Counted from the first letter of the stretch, positions 35,473 to 44,940 are shown. The stretch: DNA of 64,000 bases from an uncultured Ignatzschineria sp. (GCA_945639195.1 CALZEE010000007.1:1-64000), one strand, 5' to 3'. Notes: a model not told the origin generated them from the letters alone. A program made the numbers and translations.

Positions 35473-37212
35473 ATGCAGAATAATCAGCAGCGTCTTTTTC
35501 TTATATTGATTTTAGCTGTCATCCTCTATTTTCTCTATACCAAGTGGGATGAGTATAAAAATCCTGCGCCTATCACGCCGGTTGAGCAAACCGTTCCGGG
35601 ATCACAAGGTAGCGTGAATAGCGATGGCTCTGTTCCAACGATTGGTGCAGTAGGACATGATTCTCAAGCAGTGATGAATGTTGATGATTATATTACGATC
35701 ACAACTGATATCTATGAGATCAAAATTGCTAAAAAAGGGGGCGATATTGTTGAAGCTGGGCTTCTTAAATATCCTGAAAATCTTGATGAGCCGAATAAGC
35801 CTTTCAAAGTTATTGATAGCTCAAAAGAGCGTTATCAAGTAACTCGTACAGGTCTATCAAGTCAGACTCATGAAGGTACGCCAAACCATACTAATGCTGT
35901 ATTTAGTGCAGATGCAAAAAGCTATGAAATGGCTGATGGTGCAGAAACACTAGAAGTACCGCTTCATTATGTTGATAGTGCAACGGGCTTAACCGTTACA
36001 AAAACCTATACGTTTAAACGCGGTGTTTATACTGTCGGCTTCTCACAAGTGTTAGAAAACAACTCTAATCAAGTTTGGGTAGGGGGCGAGTATCGTGATA
36101 TCGCTGCTAAGAAACCACAAAATCCTAAAGGTAGTGGTATCGGTGCATCAAGCTTTGACGGAAGCGTTTTCTCATTACCGAATAATGATTATAAGTATGA
36201 AAAACTTGCTTATGACAAGATGACAACAACAGAGCGTGGAATCAATGCTGAAGGACATGAAGTTACACAACATCGTCCTAAAGAGTTCCGCGGTGAAGGT
36301 GGTTGGATTGCGATGATTGAGCAGTACTTTGTCACGGCATCTATTCCTGGAAAGGATAAAGATGCGACAAAACGTACACTTAACGTGGTTCAGACATCTC
36401 AATATGGCAATTTTAAAGATGAGTCTTTAAATACTTATGTGATTCGTATGATGGATCAGGCTCCGGTGACGGTTCAGCCAGGTGCATCTTATCAATTTGA
36501 TAGCCGTTACTTTATTGGTCCTAAGTTAACAGAACAGCTCGATGAAGCCGCTGAGTATTTAGACTTAACACTTGATTATGGTTGGTTTAGCCCGATCTCT
36601 TCAGGAATGCTCTGGTTGTTGAAATTCTTCTACTCATTTGTAGGAAACTGGGGTTGGTCAATTATTCTCTTAACCTTAACGGTTAAACTTGCGCTCTTCT
36701 ACTTCGCTAATAAAGGGTATACCTCTATGGCGAGAATGCGTAACGTAGGTCCAAAACTTGCGTTGATTCGTGAAGAGTATGCAGATAATAGACAGAAACA
36801 ATCTGAAGAGATGATGAAGCTCTATCGTAAAGAGAAGATTAATCCTTTAGGTGGTTGTTGGCCGATCATCATTCAGATTCCTGTGTTTATCGCACTCTTC
36901 TGGATGTTGATGGAGAGTGTGGAGCTTCGTCAAGCGCCTTGGATCTTCTGGATCAAAGACTTGTCGAAAATGGATCCGTACTTCATTCTTCCTGTGATTA
37001 TGGGTGCAACGATGTTCTTCCAACAACGTCTAAACCCAGCGCCGACAGATCCTATGCAACAAAAAGTGATGAAGTGGTTACCAGTTGTCTTCACCTTTAT
37101 GTTCATGTGGTTTGCATCAGGAATTGTTTTATACTGGATTACAAACAACTTGCTCACAATTTTACAACAAACATTCATTATGAAGCGTGTTGAAAAAGAG
37201 ACTAAAAAATAA
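35473..37212 (+). CDS. yidC: Membrane protein insertase YidC
   Basis: A 579-residue inner-membrane insertase. A first transmembrane helix lies at about 7-25 (LFLILILAVILYFLYTKW), then a large periplasmic beta domain (about 60-340), then five conserved helices from about 355 onward. WGWSIILLTLTVKLALF and the NPLGGCWPIIIQIPVFIALFW loop are family marks. It inserts and folds membrane proteins alone or with SecYEG. Gram-negative type length. A terminator follows 28 bases after the stop. Confidence 0.96.
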   Translation: MQNNQQRLFLILILAVILYFLYTKWDEYKNPAPITPVEQTVPGSQGSVNSDGSVPTIGAVGHDSQAVMNVDDYITITTDIYEIKIAKKGGDIVEAGLLKYPENLDEPNKPFKVIDSSKERYQVTRTGLSSQTHEGTPNHTNAVFSADAKSYEMADGAETLEVPLHYVDSATGLTVTKTYTFKRGVYTVGFSQVLENNSNQVWVGGEYRDIAAKKPQNPKGSGIGASSFDGSVFSLPNNDYKYEKLAYDKMTTTERGINAEGHEVTQHRPKEFRGEGGWIAMIEQYFVTASIPGKDKDATKRTLNVVQTSQYGNFKDESLNTYVIRMMDQAPVTVQPGASYQFDSRYFIGPKLTEQLDEAAEYLDLTLDYGWFSPISSGMLWLLKFFYSFVGNWGWSIILLTLTVKLALFYFANKGYTSMARMRNVGPKLALIREEYADNRQKQSEEMMKLYRKEKINPLGGCWPIIIQIPVFIALFWMLMESVELRQAPWIFWIKDLSKMDPYFILPVIMGATMFFQQRLNPAPTDPMQQKVMKWLPVVFTFMFMWFASGIVLYWITNNLLTILQQTFIMKRVEKETKK

Positions 37213-37216
37213 GAGT

Positions 37217-37230
37217 TGACTGATCAGTCA
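37217..37230. repeat. Perfect 14-bp palindrome downstream of yidC
   Basis: TGACTGATCAGTCA is its own reverse complement. It lies 5 bases after the yidC stop and 10 bases before the terminator stem. It could be a protein-binding site upstream of mnmE or an extra 3' hairpin. Confidence 0.5.
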
Positions 37231-37239
37231 GTAATAACT

Positions 37240-37270
37240 AACAATCCCCTTTATTGGGGATTGTTTTTTT
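37240..37270 (+). terminator. Terminator of yidC
   Basis: AACAATCCCC (37240-37249) pairs perfectly with GGGGATTGTT (37256-37265), followed by TTTTT. mnmE starts 14 bases later, so mnmE is either read through or has a promoter inside this short gap. Confidence 0.88.
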
Positions 37271-37283
37271 ATGAGGATATAAA

Positions 37284-38612
37284 GTGTTAAAAGATCAAAC
37301 GATTGCCGCGATTGCAACAAGTACCGCAATTGGCGGAATAGGGATTGTCCGTCTCTCTGGAAGCGAGTCGATCAGAATTGTGAAAGAAATGAGTCGCCTG
37401 ACAGAATTAAAACCGCGACATGCTTATTTTTCTCCTTTCTTAGGGAGTAATGGCGAAACAATTGATGAGGGCGTGATTCTCTATTATAAAGGGCCTAATT
37501 CCTTTACTGGTGAGGATGTTGTTGAGCTTCAGGGGCATGGTGGGTTAGTTGTATTGAATCGAGTTCTATCTAGAGCTTTGGAGTTGGGAGCGACCATGGC
37601 GAGACGCGGAGAGTTCTCTGAGCGTGCATTTATCAATGGTAAGCTTGATCTCGTACAAGCAGAAGCAATTCATGATCTTATTGTGAGTCAGAGTGAGGCG
37701 CAGGCGAAAGCGGCGATGAATTCATTAACGGGGAATTTCTCCAAGCATGTGAATGCATTGTTAGAATCTCTGATTACGATGCGAGTATATATCGAAGCCG
37801 CCATTGATTTTAGTGAAGAAGATATTGATTTTATTTCAGATGGAAATGTCATCAAAGGGCTGAATACGCTTAATGATCAGGTTGCCTCACTATTGAAATC
37901 TGCAGGAAATGGTAAAGTCTTAACTGATGGCTTGAAGGTTGTGATTGCAGGGAAGCCGAATGCCGGAAAATCAAGTTTGCTCAATGCGCTCTCTGGAGAA
38001 GAGACGGCGATTGTGACAGATATTGAAGGGACAACGCGAGATGTTCTTCGTGAGCGTATTATTATCGATGGCGTTCCGCTCTACATTATTGATACGGCAG
38101 GTTTAAGAGAGACATCTGATCGTATTGAGGCAGAAGGTATTAAACGTGCTAAAAAAGAGATGCAGAGCGCGGATCTAGTCCTTTGGATGCATGATGACTC
38201 GCAAGATTTCACGGGAATTGATGCGGATATTGAAAATCTCGGAATTCCGATTATTAATATTCATAATAAGGCTGATTTATCAGGAAATCGCATTGGTAAG
38301 CAAGCAGACTTTATTGCGATTAGTGCAAAAGAAGATCTAGGAATCGATGATGTAAAAGCTGCAATTTTAGAGTATGCAGGATTTGAATCGCAAGAAGGGC
38401 TATTTAGTGCAAGAGAGCGTCATCTTCAAGCATTAAGAGATGTTTTAACGCATTTTGATATATCTCTTCGTCTTATTGGACAAGAAGTCGCGATAGAGTT
38501 GGTTGCAGAAGAGTTGCGTTTAGCACAGATTGCCTTAGGCGAGATTACAGGTGAGTTTAGTTCTGATGCGCTGCTTGGTGAAATATTTTCAAATTTCTGT
38601 ATCGGAAAATAG
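37284..38612 (+). CDS. mnmE: tRNA modification GTPase MnmE
   Basis: A 442-residue GTPase that, with MnmG, modifies wobble uridine in tRNAs. The N-terminal tetrahydrofolate-binding-like domain carries TIAAIATSTAIGGIGIVRLSG. The G domain has GKPNAGKSSL (G1), DTAG (G3) and HNKAD (G4). The C-terminus ends in the conserved CIGK, with the functional Cys. The start is GTG preceded by GAGG. It belongs to the rpmH-to-mnmE cluster. Confidence 0.96.
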   Translation: MLKDQTIAAIATSTAIGGIGIVRLSGSESIRIVKEMSRLTELKPRHAYFSPFLGSNGETIDEGVILYYKGPNSFTGEDVVELQGHGGLVVLNRVLSRALELGATMARRGEFSERAFINGKLDLVQAEAIHDLIVSQSEAQAKAAMNSLTGNFSKHVNALLESLITMRVYIEAAIDFSEEDIDFISDGNVIKGLNTLNDQVASLLKSAGNGKVLTDGLKVVIAGKPNAGKSSLLNALSGEETAIVTDIEGTTRDVLRERIIIDGVPLYIIDTAGLRETSDRIEAEGIKRAKKEMQSADLVLWMHDDSQDFTGIDADIENLGIPIINIHNKADLSGNRIGKQADFIAISAKEDLGIDDVKAAILEYAGFESQEGLFSARERHLQALRDVLTHFDISLRLIGQEVAIELVAEELRLAQIALGEITGEFSSDALLGEIFSNFCIGK

Positions 38613-38650
38613 CGATATCTGGAGTGGAGAAGTAAATAGGAGTATTGCCA

Positions 38651-38875
38651 GTGTTAACGAAAGAGAATCTATTAAAGTTAGCAGAGATAAAAATGCCTTT
38701 TGGTCGATATCAGGGAACAATCTTGATAGATCTTCCGGAAGAGTATCTATTATGGTTTAATCGCGCGGATAAAGGCTTTCCTAAAGGAGAGCTCGGGATG
38801 CTGATGGAGCTTGCTTTAATGCTTAAAGTGGATGGAGTTGATAGTTTGGTAAAACCCCTCAAGAAAACCCGTTAA
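38651..38875 (+). CDS. DUF3820-family protein
   Basis: A 74-residue protein of the DUF3820 family (sometimes called a quorum-sensing regulated virulence factor homologue), recognised by IKMPFGRYQGTILIDLPEEY and the FPKGELGMLMELALMLK segment. The true function is unknown to me. A GTG at 38651 is preferred over TTG at 38645 because AGGAG (38638-38642) is 8 bases from the GTG but only 2 from the TTG. It follows mnmE by 38 bases and may share its transcript, closed by the terminator at 38900. Confidence 0.8.
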   Translation: MLTKENLLKLAEIKMPFGRYQGTILIDLPEEYLLWFNRADKGFPKGELGMLMELALMLKVDGVDSLVKPLKKTR

Positions 38876-38899
38876 GGTTAATTGACCGGTTAGAAATAG

Positions 38900-38932
38900 A
38901 AAAGCCACTTCTTTATAAGAAGTGGCTTTTTA
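38900..38932. terminator. Bidirectional terminator
   Basis: AAAAGCCACTTCTT (38900-38913) pairs perfectly with AAGAAGTGGCTTTT (38917-38930) around a three-base loop, with A and T tracts on the two sides. It separates the convergent DUF3820 gene and the repeat lipoprotein gene. Confidence 0.9.
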
Positions 38933-38974
38933 ATATATTGAAACAATCTTACATTGTTTTTTGTAAGTTTTTAC

Positions 38975-39715
38975 TTATTTAACAAGGTCGCCCATTGCTT
39001 TTTTAGTATCTTCTACAGTTTTGTTCATTGCATCTTCAGCAGCTTTTTTCATCTCTTCTGCAATTTCAGCAGCGGCTTCTTCAGCAGCTTTTTTTGCTTC
39101 TTCGATTTTATCCATGTTGTCGCCTGCTTTTTTAGCAGCGTCTGCAGCTGCTTTCTCTGCAGCTTCTGTTGCTTTTTCAGCTTCTTTTGCTGCGGCTTCT
39201 TTAGTATCTGCAACCATTTCAGCGGCTTTATCAGCAGCATCTTTTTGTGCATCAGCAACTTTTTCAGATACTTTCTTTGCTTCTTCAGCAGCTTTGTCAG
39301 CAGCTTTTTTTGCTTCTTCAGCAGTTTTGTCTGAAAGCTCTTTTGCTTTCTCTGCAGCTTCTTTGCTTGCTTCAGATGTTTTGTCTGCTAATTTATCTGC
39401 TTCTTCAGCGAGTTTCTTTTCAGCAGCTTCTTTTGCTTTAGCGGCTTCTTCTGCTTTTTTAGCAGTTTCATCAGCGAGTTTTTTCGCAGCTTCTTCAGCT
39501 TTCTTAGCAGCTTCTTCAGCAGCCTTTTTTTGCTCTTCAGCTTGTTTTACAGCAACATCTTCTACTTTCTTAGCAGTATCTTCTGCAACTTTAGCGATTT
39601 CTTCAGTCTGTTTTGCAACAGCTGACGATACTGAATCTTTAGATTCATCTGAGCAAGCCACTAAGCCAGCAAATGCGATAGAGCTGATTAAAAGCATTTT
39701 TGTGATGTTTTTCAT
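38975..39715 (-). CDS. Ala/Lys/Glu-rich helical repeat lipoprotein
   Basis: A 246-residue protein. A lipoprotein signal ends in LVAC with Cys21 and Ser at +2, so outer-membrane sorting is likely. Residues 35-240 are almost only Ala, Lys, Glu, Asp and Thr in 7- and 11-residue-like repeats (AEEAAKKAEEAAKKLADETA-style), which should form one long charged alpha helix or coiled coil. It resembles TolA domain II and apolipoprotein-like repeats in style only. A periplasm-spanning spacer or envelope tether is plausible inference. The start follows GAGGA. Repetitive codons make it prone to slippage and length variation. Confidence 0.82.
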   Translation of the reverse strand: MKNITKMLLISSIAFAGLVACSDESKDSVSSAVAKQTEEIAKVAEDTAKKVEDVAVKQAEEQKKAAEEAAKKAEEAAKKLADETAKKAEEAAKAKEAAEKKLAEEADKLADKTSEASKEAAEKAKELSDKTAEEAKKAADKAAEEAKKVSEKVADAQKDAADKAAEMVADTKEAAAKEAEKATEAAEKAAADAAKKAGDNMDKIEEAKKAAEEAAAEIAEEMKKAAEDAMNKTVEDTKKAMGDLVK

Positions 39716-39982
39716 GTAAAATTCCTCATGTATTAATAAAAGGGTTATTAGTTATATTTAAGATAATTAAGCATCATCTTGAAATGTAAGTTTTATAACA
39801 ATAATGTTTTTTATTTAAGTTTATTGCCTCTACCGCGTAAGTGTACGCTATTTTATCTATAAAAAAAATAGAATGGGCTAAAAATCTCAGGCATTTTGTT
39901 TTTTATTACGGAATATTGTCGGTGTTAACGATAGCGTCAACGGTATTAAAAGATTGCCGAGAACGGTATCTATTTCGTTGGT

Positions 39983-41848
39983 TTATATTTCATTCTTATT
40001 GATATTCAGTATTTCATCAATATTGTGCAGTAAGTTGTTTTCTTGAATAGCGGCAATTTTAAGAATATTAAATAGACTCTCTACGATCTGTGTTGAGTAG
40101 TTGAGGTCGTTCAGTATAGAGCTGGTCGTGAATCCATCGATAAGATTCTCTTTCAGAGCGCTATAAACCTCTGTTCTAAATTGGCTCTCAAATTGTCGGG
40201 ATTTTTCGATGAGTTCCGATAAGGGAATCTTCTGTAATATTTGATAGTTAATATGTTCATCTTGATGATCGATACTCTCAAAATGAATTTGGTACGCAAT
40301 TCGGAGATTGGATATAACGTAACTTCTTAATTTAATATAGAAATCTTGTGCGCGACTCTCATCTTTAGAGAGATAGAATTTTAAGTTCTTTTGTAAGTGG
40401 TGGCTATTTTTTACGGCTGAGACGAGCTTAAAGGAGATCAGTTGGCATGCTGTTAATATCTGCTGATACTGTTCATCTTTCTCGTTATATTCAACTTTAC
40501 TAATAAAGGTTAGCAACTCGCTATAGAGATTTTTAATATGCTTGCGATAGAGCAGGTCGGCATCAACGGGGTTGAGGTCGTGATATTCATTAAGATGTTC
40601 GTTATCAATCTCTTTTACAGAAAGTACCTGAGTTTGTAGGAAAAGAATATGACAGATGACTTCTAGGCTAATTTGAGAGAGATGACTGAGTTCTTGTAAG
40701 ACGGCTTGAGTTGCCGTTTGCGTAGAAGAGAGTGCATTTTCTAATAGATAGCGGGAAGGCGTTGTTTCGATCTCTATTTGGTTTTCTGAGTATTCGCCAC
40801 TAAAGTCAACGAGTTGTTCGGGCTCAGGAAGTGACGGGATAAGCTTTTCGAGCAAGATCGCTAATTTTCCTTTGAATGGCCAAAAGGCGATGAGTCCGAC
40901 AATATTAAATAACGTATAGAATATAGCGACTTCAATGAGATTATGGAAGTTCATTGAGAGCGCAATTTCATGCACAATGTAAACTACTGGATTAAAGCAG
41001 AGTAAAATTAAGAGTCCTGTTCCGGCATTATATATGACATGGGATGCCGCAACTCTCATACCTGCACGATCACCCCCAAGAAAACCTAATATTCCTGTGG
41101 CAATAGCACTCCCAACAATGGCGCCAATAGTCAGCGCAAACGATTGAGGTGTATCAATTTGCCCAAGAGATAGCATGGTCAGAATGAGCATGATTGTTGC
41201 ATGGCTTGATTGCAATATAATGGTCAGAATAATGCCAATGCCTAAAAGGATGAAGATTCCACGCCAACCAGCGAGATCGTAAGAAAGGATATCAAACTCT
41301 TCCGTAAAGCTAGAAAATCCTGTCTTTATGAGTTCGATTGCTAAAAGAATAAACGCGACGCCAATGATCACGCGACCAGCAGCCTTCGCACTTTTCCCTG
41401 CGAAAGAGGCCAAGATGCCAATAACGATCATCGGATAGGCAAAGGGACTCAAGCTAACATTTTGACCTGCTAACGCAAGAAGCCAAATTCCGCCGCTAGA
41501 GCCAACATTCGCGCCAATGATAATCCCAATACCCGCAGCTAAGGTGATGAGTCCCGTGCTAATAAAGGCAATGATGAGCAATGAGACAACCGTCGTGGAT
41601 TGCAGAATAAGGGTTGAACTGATACCAAATAGTAGGCTTTTTAGGGGCGTTTCTGTGCTTTTAGCTAAAATTCTTTCGAGTTTCCCCCCGGCTAGTTGGG
41701 CAAGGCCATCTTGCATACATTGCATGCCAAAGAGAAAGAATGCGAGACCTGCACAGAGCTCAAGCCAGCTCGCGTTGAGATAGAATGAATAGAGTAAGAT
41801 TAGCGTAATCGACATGATGCCGATATTACGGAAGATATTTTTAACCAC
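39983..41848 (-). CDS. Na+/phosphate cotransporter family protein with PhoU-like tail
   Basis: A 621-residue inner-membrane protein. About eight to ten hydrophobic segments span residues 10-320. The two inverted-repeat signature motifs are QSTTVVSLL and QSSHATIML, the Na/Pi cotransporter (NptA/YjbB) hallmark. The C-terminal about 270 residues are soluble and helical, like a PhoU domain. It starts with GTG preceded by GAGGGG. It stands alone, divergent from xerD. Phosphate uptake or export with Na+ is the likely activity. Confidence 0.86.
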   Translation of the reverse strand: MVKNIFRNIGIMSITLILLYSFYLNASWLELCAGLAFFLFGMQCMQDGLAQLAGGKLERILAKSTETPLKSLLFGISSTLILQSTTVVSLLIIAFISTGLITLAAGIGIIIGANVGSSGGIWLLALAGQNVSLSPFAYPMIVIGILASFAGKSAKAAGRVIIGVAFILLAIELIKTGFSSFTEEFDILSYDLAGWRGIFILLGIGIILTIILQSSHATIMLILTMLSLGQIDTPQSFALTIGAIVGSAIATGILGFLGGDRAGMRVAASHVIYNAGTGLLILLCFNPVVYIVHEIALSMNFHNLIEVAIFYTLFNIVGLIAFWPFKGKLAILLEKLIPSLPEPEQLVDFSGEYSENQIEIETTPSRYLLENALSSTQTATQAVLQELSHLSQISLEVICHILFLQTQVLSVKEIDNEHLNEYHDLNPVDADLLYRKHIKNLYSELLTFISKVEYNEKDEQYQQILTACQLISFKLVSAVKNSHHLQKNLKFYLSKDESRAQDFYIKLRSYVISNLRIAYQIHFESIDHQDEHINYQILQKIPLSELIEKSRQFESQFRTEVYSALKENLIDGFTTSSILNDLNYSTQIVESLFNILKIAAIQENNLLHNIDEILNINKNEI

Positions 41849-42266
41849 AGCCCCTCGCTTGGAAACGATGAGTCGGCATCAATAGTATTGAAATATATGA
41901 TGGATCGGACTCAATCTATAATCTTAAAATGAATGAAGAGGTCATATCATAACTGAAAGCAATGAAAAGCAGTAGTCTTTCGCATAGGGAGGCTTTATAG
42001 ATAATGCTGACTTTGTCTGTAAGCGCGAATACATTTTAGGAGATACGCCGGCATCTTGTATTTGTTATAATGATCACAATGAAATAGCTGTTAGAGGCGA
42101 TGATTAAATGCTAATAACGAGATTACCCATAATGTTGTTATGGGCTATATGCTTTTGGTGATTATTTGTCGGAGTTTGAGCATGAGAAAGATCACAGTGC
42201 TATTTTTTAGCTGCATTTTGATGAGATGAAAAACATATTTTATGAAGGAGTTAAATAAAAGATTCA
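41849..42266. promoter_or_regulatory. Divergent intergenic region of Na/Pi transporter and xerD
   Basis: These 418 bases hold no gene. A TATAAT box lies in TTGTTATAATG near 42066, and a hairpin CCCATAA/TTATGGG lies at 42126-42144. A GGAG sits 16 bases before the xerD ATG, further than usual. Confidence 0.4.
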
Positions 42267-43166
42267 ATGGGCATATTAGATGATTCGACGATAATTAATG
42301 ATTTTGGAGATGCATTGCTTTTTGAGAAAGGGGCAAGTGAGCAAACAGATGACTCTTATATGCGAGATCTCAAGAAATTGAGTGAGTACCTTGTGACGCA
42401 AGGGACAACGCTTTTAGCAGCAGATGCCCAGCAGCTCCATCAATTTTTTGCAACCGCGTTAGAGAAGGGGAAAAACCCTCGAAGCCTGGCGCGTTATCTC
42501 TCCTGTTATAAGCATTTTTATACTTTTTTAATCTTGGAAAAACATCGACAAGATAATCCAGCAGAAGCAGTGAAACTACCGAAGTTTCATAAGCCATTGC
42601 CTGTCACACTATCTCCTGATGATGTTGTGGCACTATTAAATGCGCCTGATTTATCCACGCCTTTAGGATTGCGTGATTATGCGATGTTAGAGATTCTCTA
42701 CTCGTGTGGTTTTCGTGTGACTGAATTAATTTCATTAGAATATAGCCAAATTAATTTTGAGGTCGGGTATGTACGGGTGATTGGTAAAGGGAATAAAGAG
42801 CGACTTATTCCGATCGGTGAGGTCGCATTAGAAGCCGTTGGCGCCTATATTTCTCAAGCAAGACCCGCTTTACTAAAGGGGCGCGCGAGTGATGTGTTAT
42901 TTGTAAGTAATCGCGGCGCTGCAATGTCTCGACAAGCTTTTTGGTATGTGATTAAAAAGTACGCGTTAGAGGTAGGGATTCAAGGAGAAATTTCCCCTCA
43001 TACCTTGCGACATGCCTTTGCAACACATCTTGTAAATAATGGCGCGGATTTACGCGTAGTACAGCTCTTGCTGGGGCATAGTAGTCTTTCGACAACACAA
43101 ATTTATACGCACGTAGCGAAAGAGCGCTTGAAGAATCTGCATGCGCTTAATCACCCGCGGGGATAA
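42267..43166 (+). CDS. xerD: Site-specific tyrosine recombinase XerD
   Basis: A 299-residue recombinase that with XerC resolves chromosome dimers at dif. The catalytic set is Arg in SCGFRVTELISLEY, Lys in GKGNKERLIPIG, the HTLRHAFAT box, His in LLGHSSLSTTQIY and the Tyr in the same segment. The length and absence of an arm-binding domain mark a Xer protein. The next gene is dsbC, as in the classical xerD-dsbC order, which favours XerD over XerC. I could not find a convincing dif site in the window. Confidence 0.93.
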   Translation: MGILDDSTIINDFGDALLFEKGASEQTDDSYMRDLKKLSEYLVTQGTTLLAADAQQLHQFFATALEKGKNPRSLARYLSCYKHFYTFLILEKHRQDNPAEAVKLPKFHKPLPVTLSPDDVVALLNAPDLSTPLGLRDYAMLEILYSCGFRVTELISLEYSQINFEVGYVRVIGKGNKERLIPIGEVALEAVGAYISQARPALLKGRASDVLFVSNRGAAMSRQAFWYVIKKYALEVGIQGEISPHTLRHAFATHLVNNGADLRVVQLLLGHSSLSTTQIYTHVAKERLKNLHALNHPRG

Positions 43167-43352
43167 TCCATTCAAACCATCGAGAGTGATCGCTGGATAT
43201 TAAACAGATGATTTATTAAAAATAGGATGGTTTGTTAGGTGGTTACGTTAAAAAAGGCGAACAATTCATTTACATTGTAAGTGAATGCGATACACTCAGA
43301 AATTATTTTACGAATAATTCGGCATTTTAAATCATTTTCAATAGAGGTATTC

Positions 43353-44081
43353 ATGAGAAAATTATTACTGGCAAGTGCAACATTGTTAGGTTTATCAAAT
43401 ATGGCATTTGCAGATGTGAATCTTGATCATTTTAATAAATTGATTCAGGGTGTGACAATTGAAAATGTCCAAGCATCAGAAATTAATGGCTTATATGAAG
43501 TCTTTGTGAAAGAGAGTCCGTATCCTATTTTCTTATCTAAAGATGGAAAATACATGCTTGAGGGAAATGCGATTGATCTTGTAAAAGGAATTAACATGAG
43601 TGAAAACTATGTGAATGCCAAAAATAAAGATAAAATTGCCAAGCTTGATGAGAAAGATATGGTGGTTTATAAATCTCCAAAAGAGCAACATGTTGTTACA
43701 ATCTTTACGACAACAGATTGTCCGTTCTGTCGGATGCTTCATGCGCAGATGGATGATTACCTCGCAGAAGGAATTACCGTACGTTACGTCGCATTCCCTT
43801 ATCGTGGCGTATCATCGCAAGGATTCAAAGAGATGAGTGCTATTTGGTGTTCAGATGACCGTAATAAAGCCATGGATGAAGCCGTTAAGTTTGCAGAAGG
43901 CAAGGGTGGACAAGCACCTAAGGCTACGGCTTGTGCAAATCCTGTAACGGATCAGTACAATCTTGCGATAGAGATGGGGGTTCAGGGAACGCCGGCAATT
44001 ATTCTTGAAGATGGATCTATCATTCCAGGATATGTTGCGCCGAAAGAGCTTCTTCAAAGAATCAAAGCAAGAGATCTTTAA
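43353..44081 (+). CDS. dsbC: Periplasmic thiol:disulfide isomerase DsbC
   Basis: A 242-residue periplasmic protein. A signal peptide covers residues 1-20 (ending NMAFA before DVNL). Then comes the N-terminal dimerisation domain, and a thioredoxin-like domain with active-site C123-PF-C126 and cis-Pro in GVQGTPAII. A second Cys pair (IWCSDD and ATACAN) is structural. It rearranges wrong disulfides. The start at 43353 follows TAGAGGTATTC; an upstream ATG at 43281 would spoil the signal peptide. It follows xerD by 186 bases and ends before a strong terminator. recJ, the usual next gene, is not present. Confidence 0.94.
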   Translation: MRKLLLASATLLGLSNMAFADVNLDHFNKLIQGVTIENVQASEINGLYEVFVKESPYPIFLSKDGKYMLEGNAIDLVKGINMSENYVNAKNKDKIAKLDEKDMVVYKSPKEQHVVTIFTTTDCPFCRMLHAQMDDYLAEGITVRYVAFPYRGVSSQGFKEMSAIWCSDDRNKAMDEAVKFAEGKGGQAPKATACANPVTDQYNLAIEMGVQGTPAIILEDGSIIPGYVAPKELLQRIKARDL

Positions 44082-44152
44082 TTAAATGCACTAATGCGTT
44101 AAAGCAATTGATGAATTGATAGGCATATTAATTTTATGCAATAGCGGTAAAG

Positions 44153-44187
44153 AAAAAACGGTTATCTATGAGGATAGCCGTTTTTTT
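44153..44187 (+). terminator. Terminator of dsbC
   Basis: AAAAACGGTTATC pairs with GATAGCCGTTTTT (one wobble) around a six-base loop, followed by TT. It lies 70 bases after the stop. Confidence 0.85.
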
Positions 44188-44321
44188 ATGGTGCTAGAAG
44201 ATGATTTTCTATAGAACTTCATAGATCATTAATAATGATCGTTTAGATGTGAAAATAGAGGGTTTCCCCTCTATTTATAATCGTTCTAATAAGCTAGAAT
44301 TTTCTGTGTTTTCTTGAAAAG

Positions 44322-44630
44322 TTACTTAAAGTTAAAGAAGATCTTTGGCTCTTCATGATTTCGTCTGAAGAGGATAATCACAGCACCGATTTTTTGAACG
44401 AGCGTTGCATTTAGTGCAGTGACGATCTCATCTGTGATAGACTCTCTCTCAACGCGATCACGACCAGCAAGCTTGATTTTAATTAGCTCATGGTGAGAAA
44501 GCGCATTTTTTGCCTCTTTAATAAAGCTATCAGTAACCCCTTTGTCTCCTAAAATAAGGACTGGGTCTAAATGATGGGCTTTCCCTTTAAGGAACTTTAT
44601 ATGTTCTGTTGTGAGTTTAATTTGTGTCAT
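44322..44630 (-). CDS. yhbY: YhbY-family CRM-domain RNA-binding protein
   Basis: A 102-residue protein. Almost the whole length is a CRM domain: LTTEHIKFLKGKAHHLDPVL, then LGDKGVTDSFIKEAKNAL and the GxxR-type loop LAGRDRVERES. YhbY associates with pre-50S ribosomal subunits. The start codon overlaps, on opposite strands, with the start of the neighbouring membrane protein gene. The location next to rlmE-ftsH matches its usual place. Confidence 0.92.
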   Translation of the reverse strand: MTQIKLTTEHIKFLKGKAHHLDPVLILGDKGVTDSFIKEAKNALSHHELIKIKLAGRDRVERESITDEIVTALNATLVQKIGAVIILFRRNHEEPKIFFNFK

Positions 44631-44940
44631 GAGTAATGAAAATAGTTCTCGAAATAAAGAGATAAGCGTATCACATAACGACCAACTACGTCATCTTTTT
44701 AAAAGTTTGAAAGCTTTAGCCTTTGGAATGTTTCTTTCGGGGATTATGCTTTTGGTCATTATTAATTTTATGAATCTTACTCCTGCTATGGAAGTGGCTG
44801 TGTTATTGTTTTTTGGTATTGCCGGTGGGCTCTATTTAGTGGGGCGAGGACGTTCGATTCTACTTCAATATCATGCTGTAAATGATAGAATAGCCGCAGA
44901 AAAATCCCGAATAGATGATCGAGAAGAAAATGCACCGTAA
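44629..44940 (+). CDS. Small membrane protein, function unknown
   Basis: A 103-residue protein I do not recognise. A polar N-terminus (about 30 residues) precedes two hydrophobic helices, at about 34-53 (AFGMFLSGIMLLVIINF) and 60-79 (EVAVLLFFGIAGGLYLVG). A charged cytosolic tail ends DDREENAP. ATG at 44629 shares two bases with the reversed yhbY start codon, so both genes are leaderless or overlap in their promoters. An earlier frame-open codon at 44611 would lie inside yhbY. Confidence 0.6.
   Translation: MSNENSSRNKEISVSHNDQLRHLFKSLKALAFGMFLSGIMLLVIINFMNLTPAMEVAVLLFFGIAGGLYLVGRGRSILLQYHAVNDRIAAEKSRIDDREENAP

Noticed and set aside
39021..39719. A 232-codon open frame antisense to the repeat lipoprotein
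   Set aside because: Repetitive GCA/AAA/GAA codons leave opposite frames free of stops. It encodes only Ala/Ser/Phe low complexity and has no ribosome-binding site.
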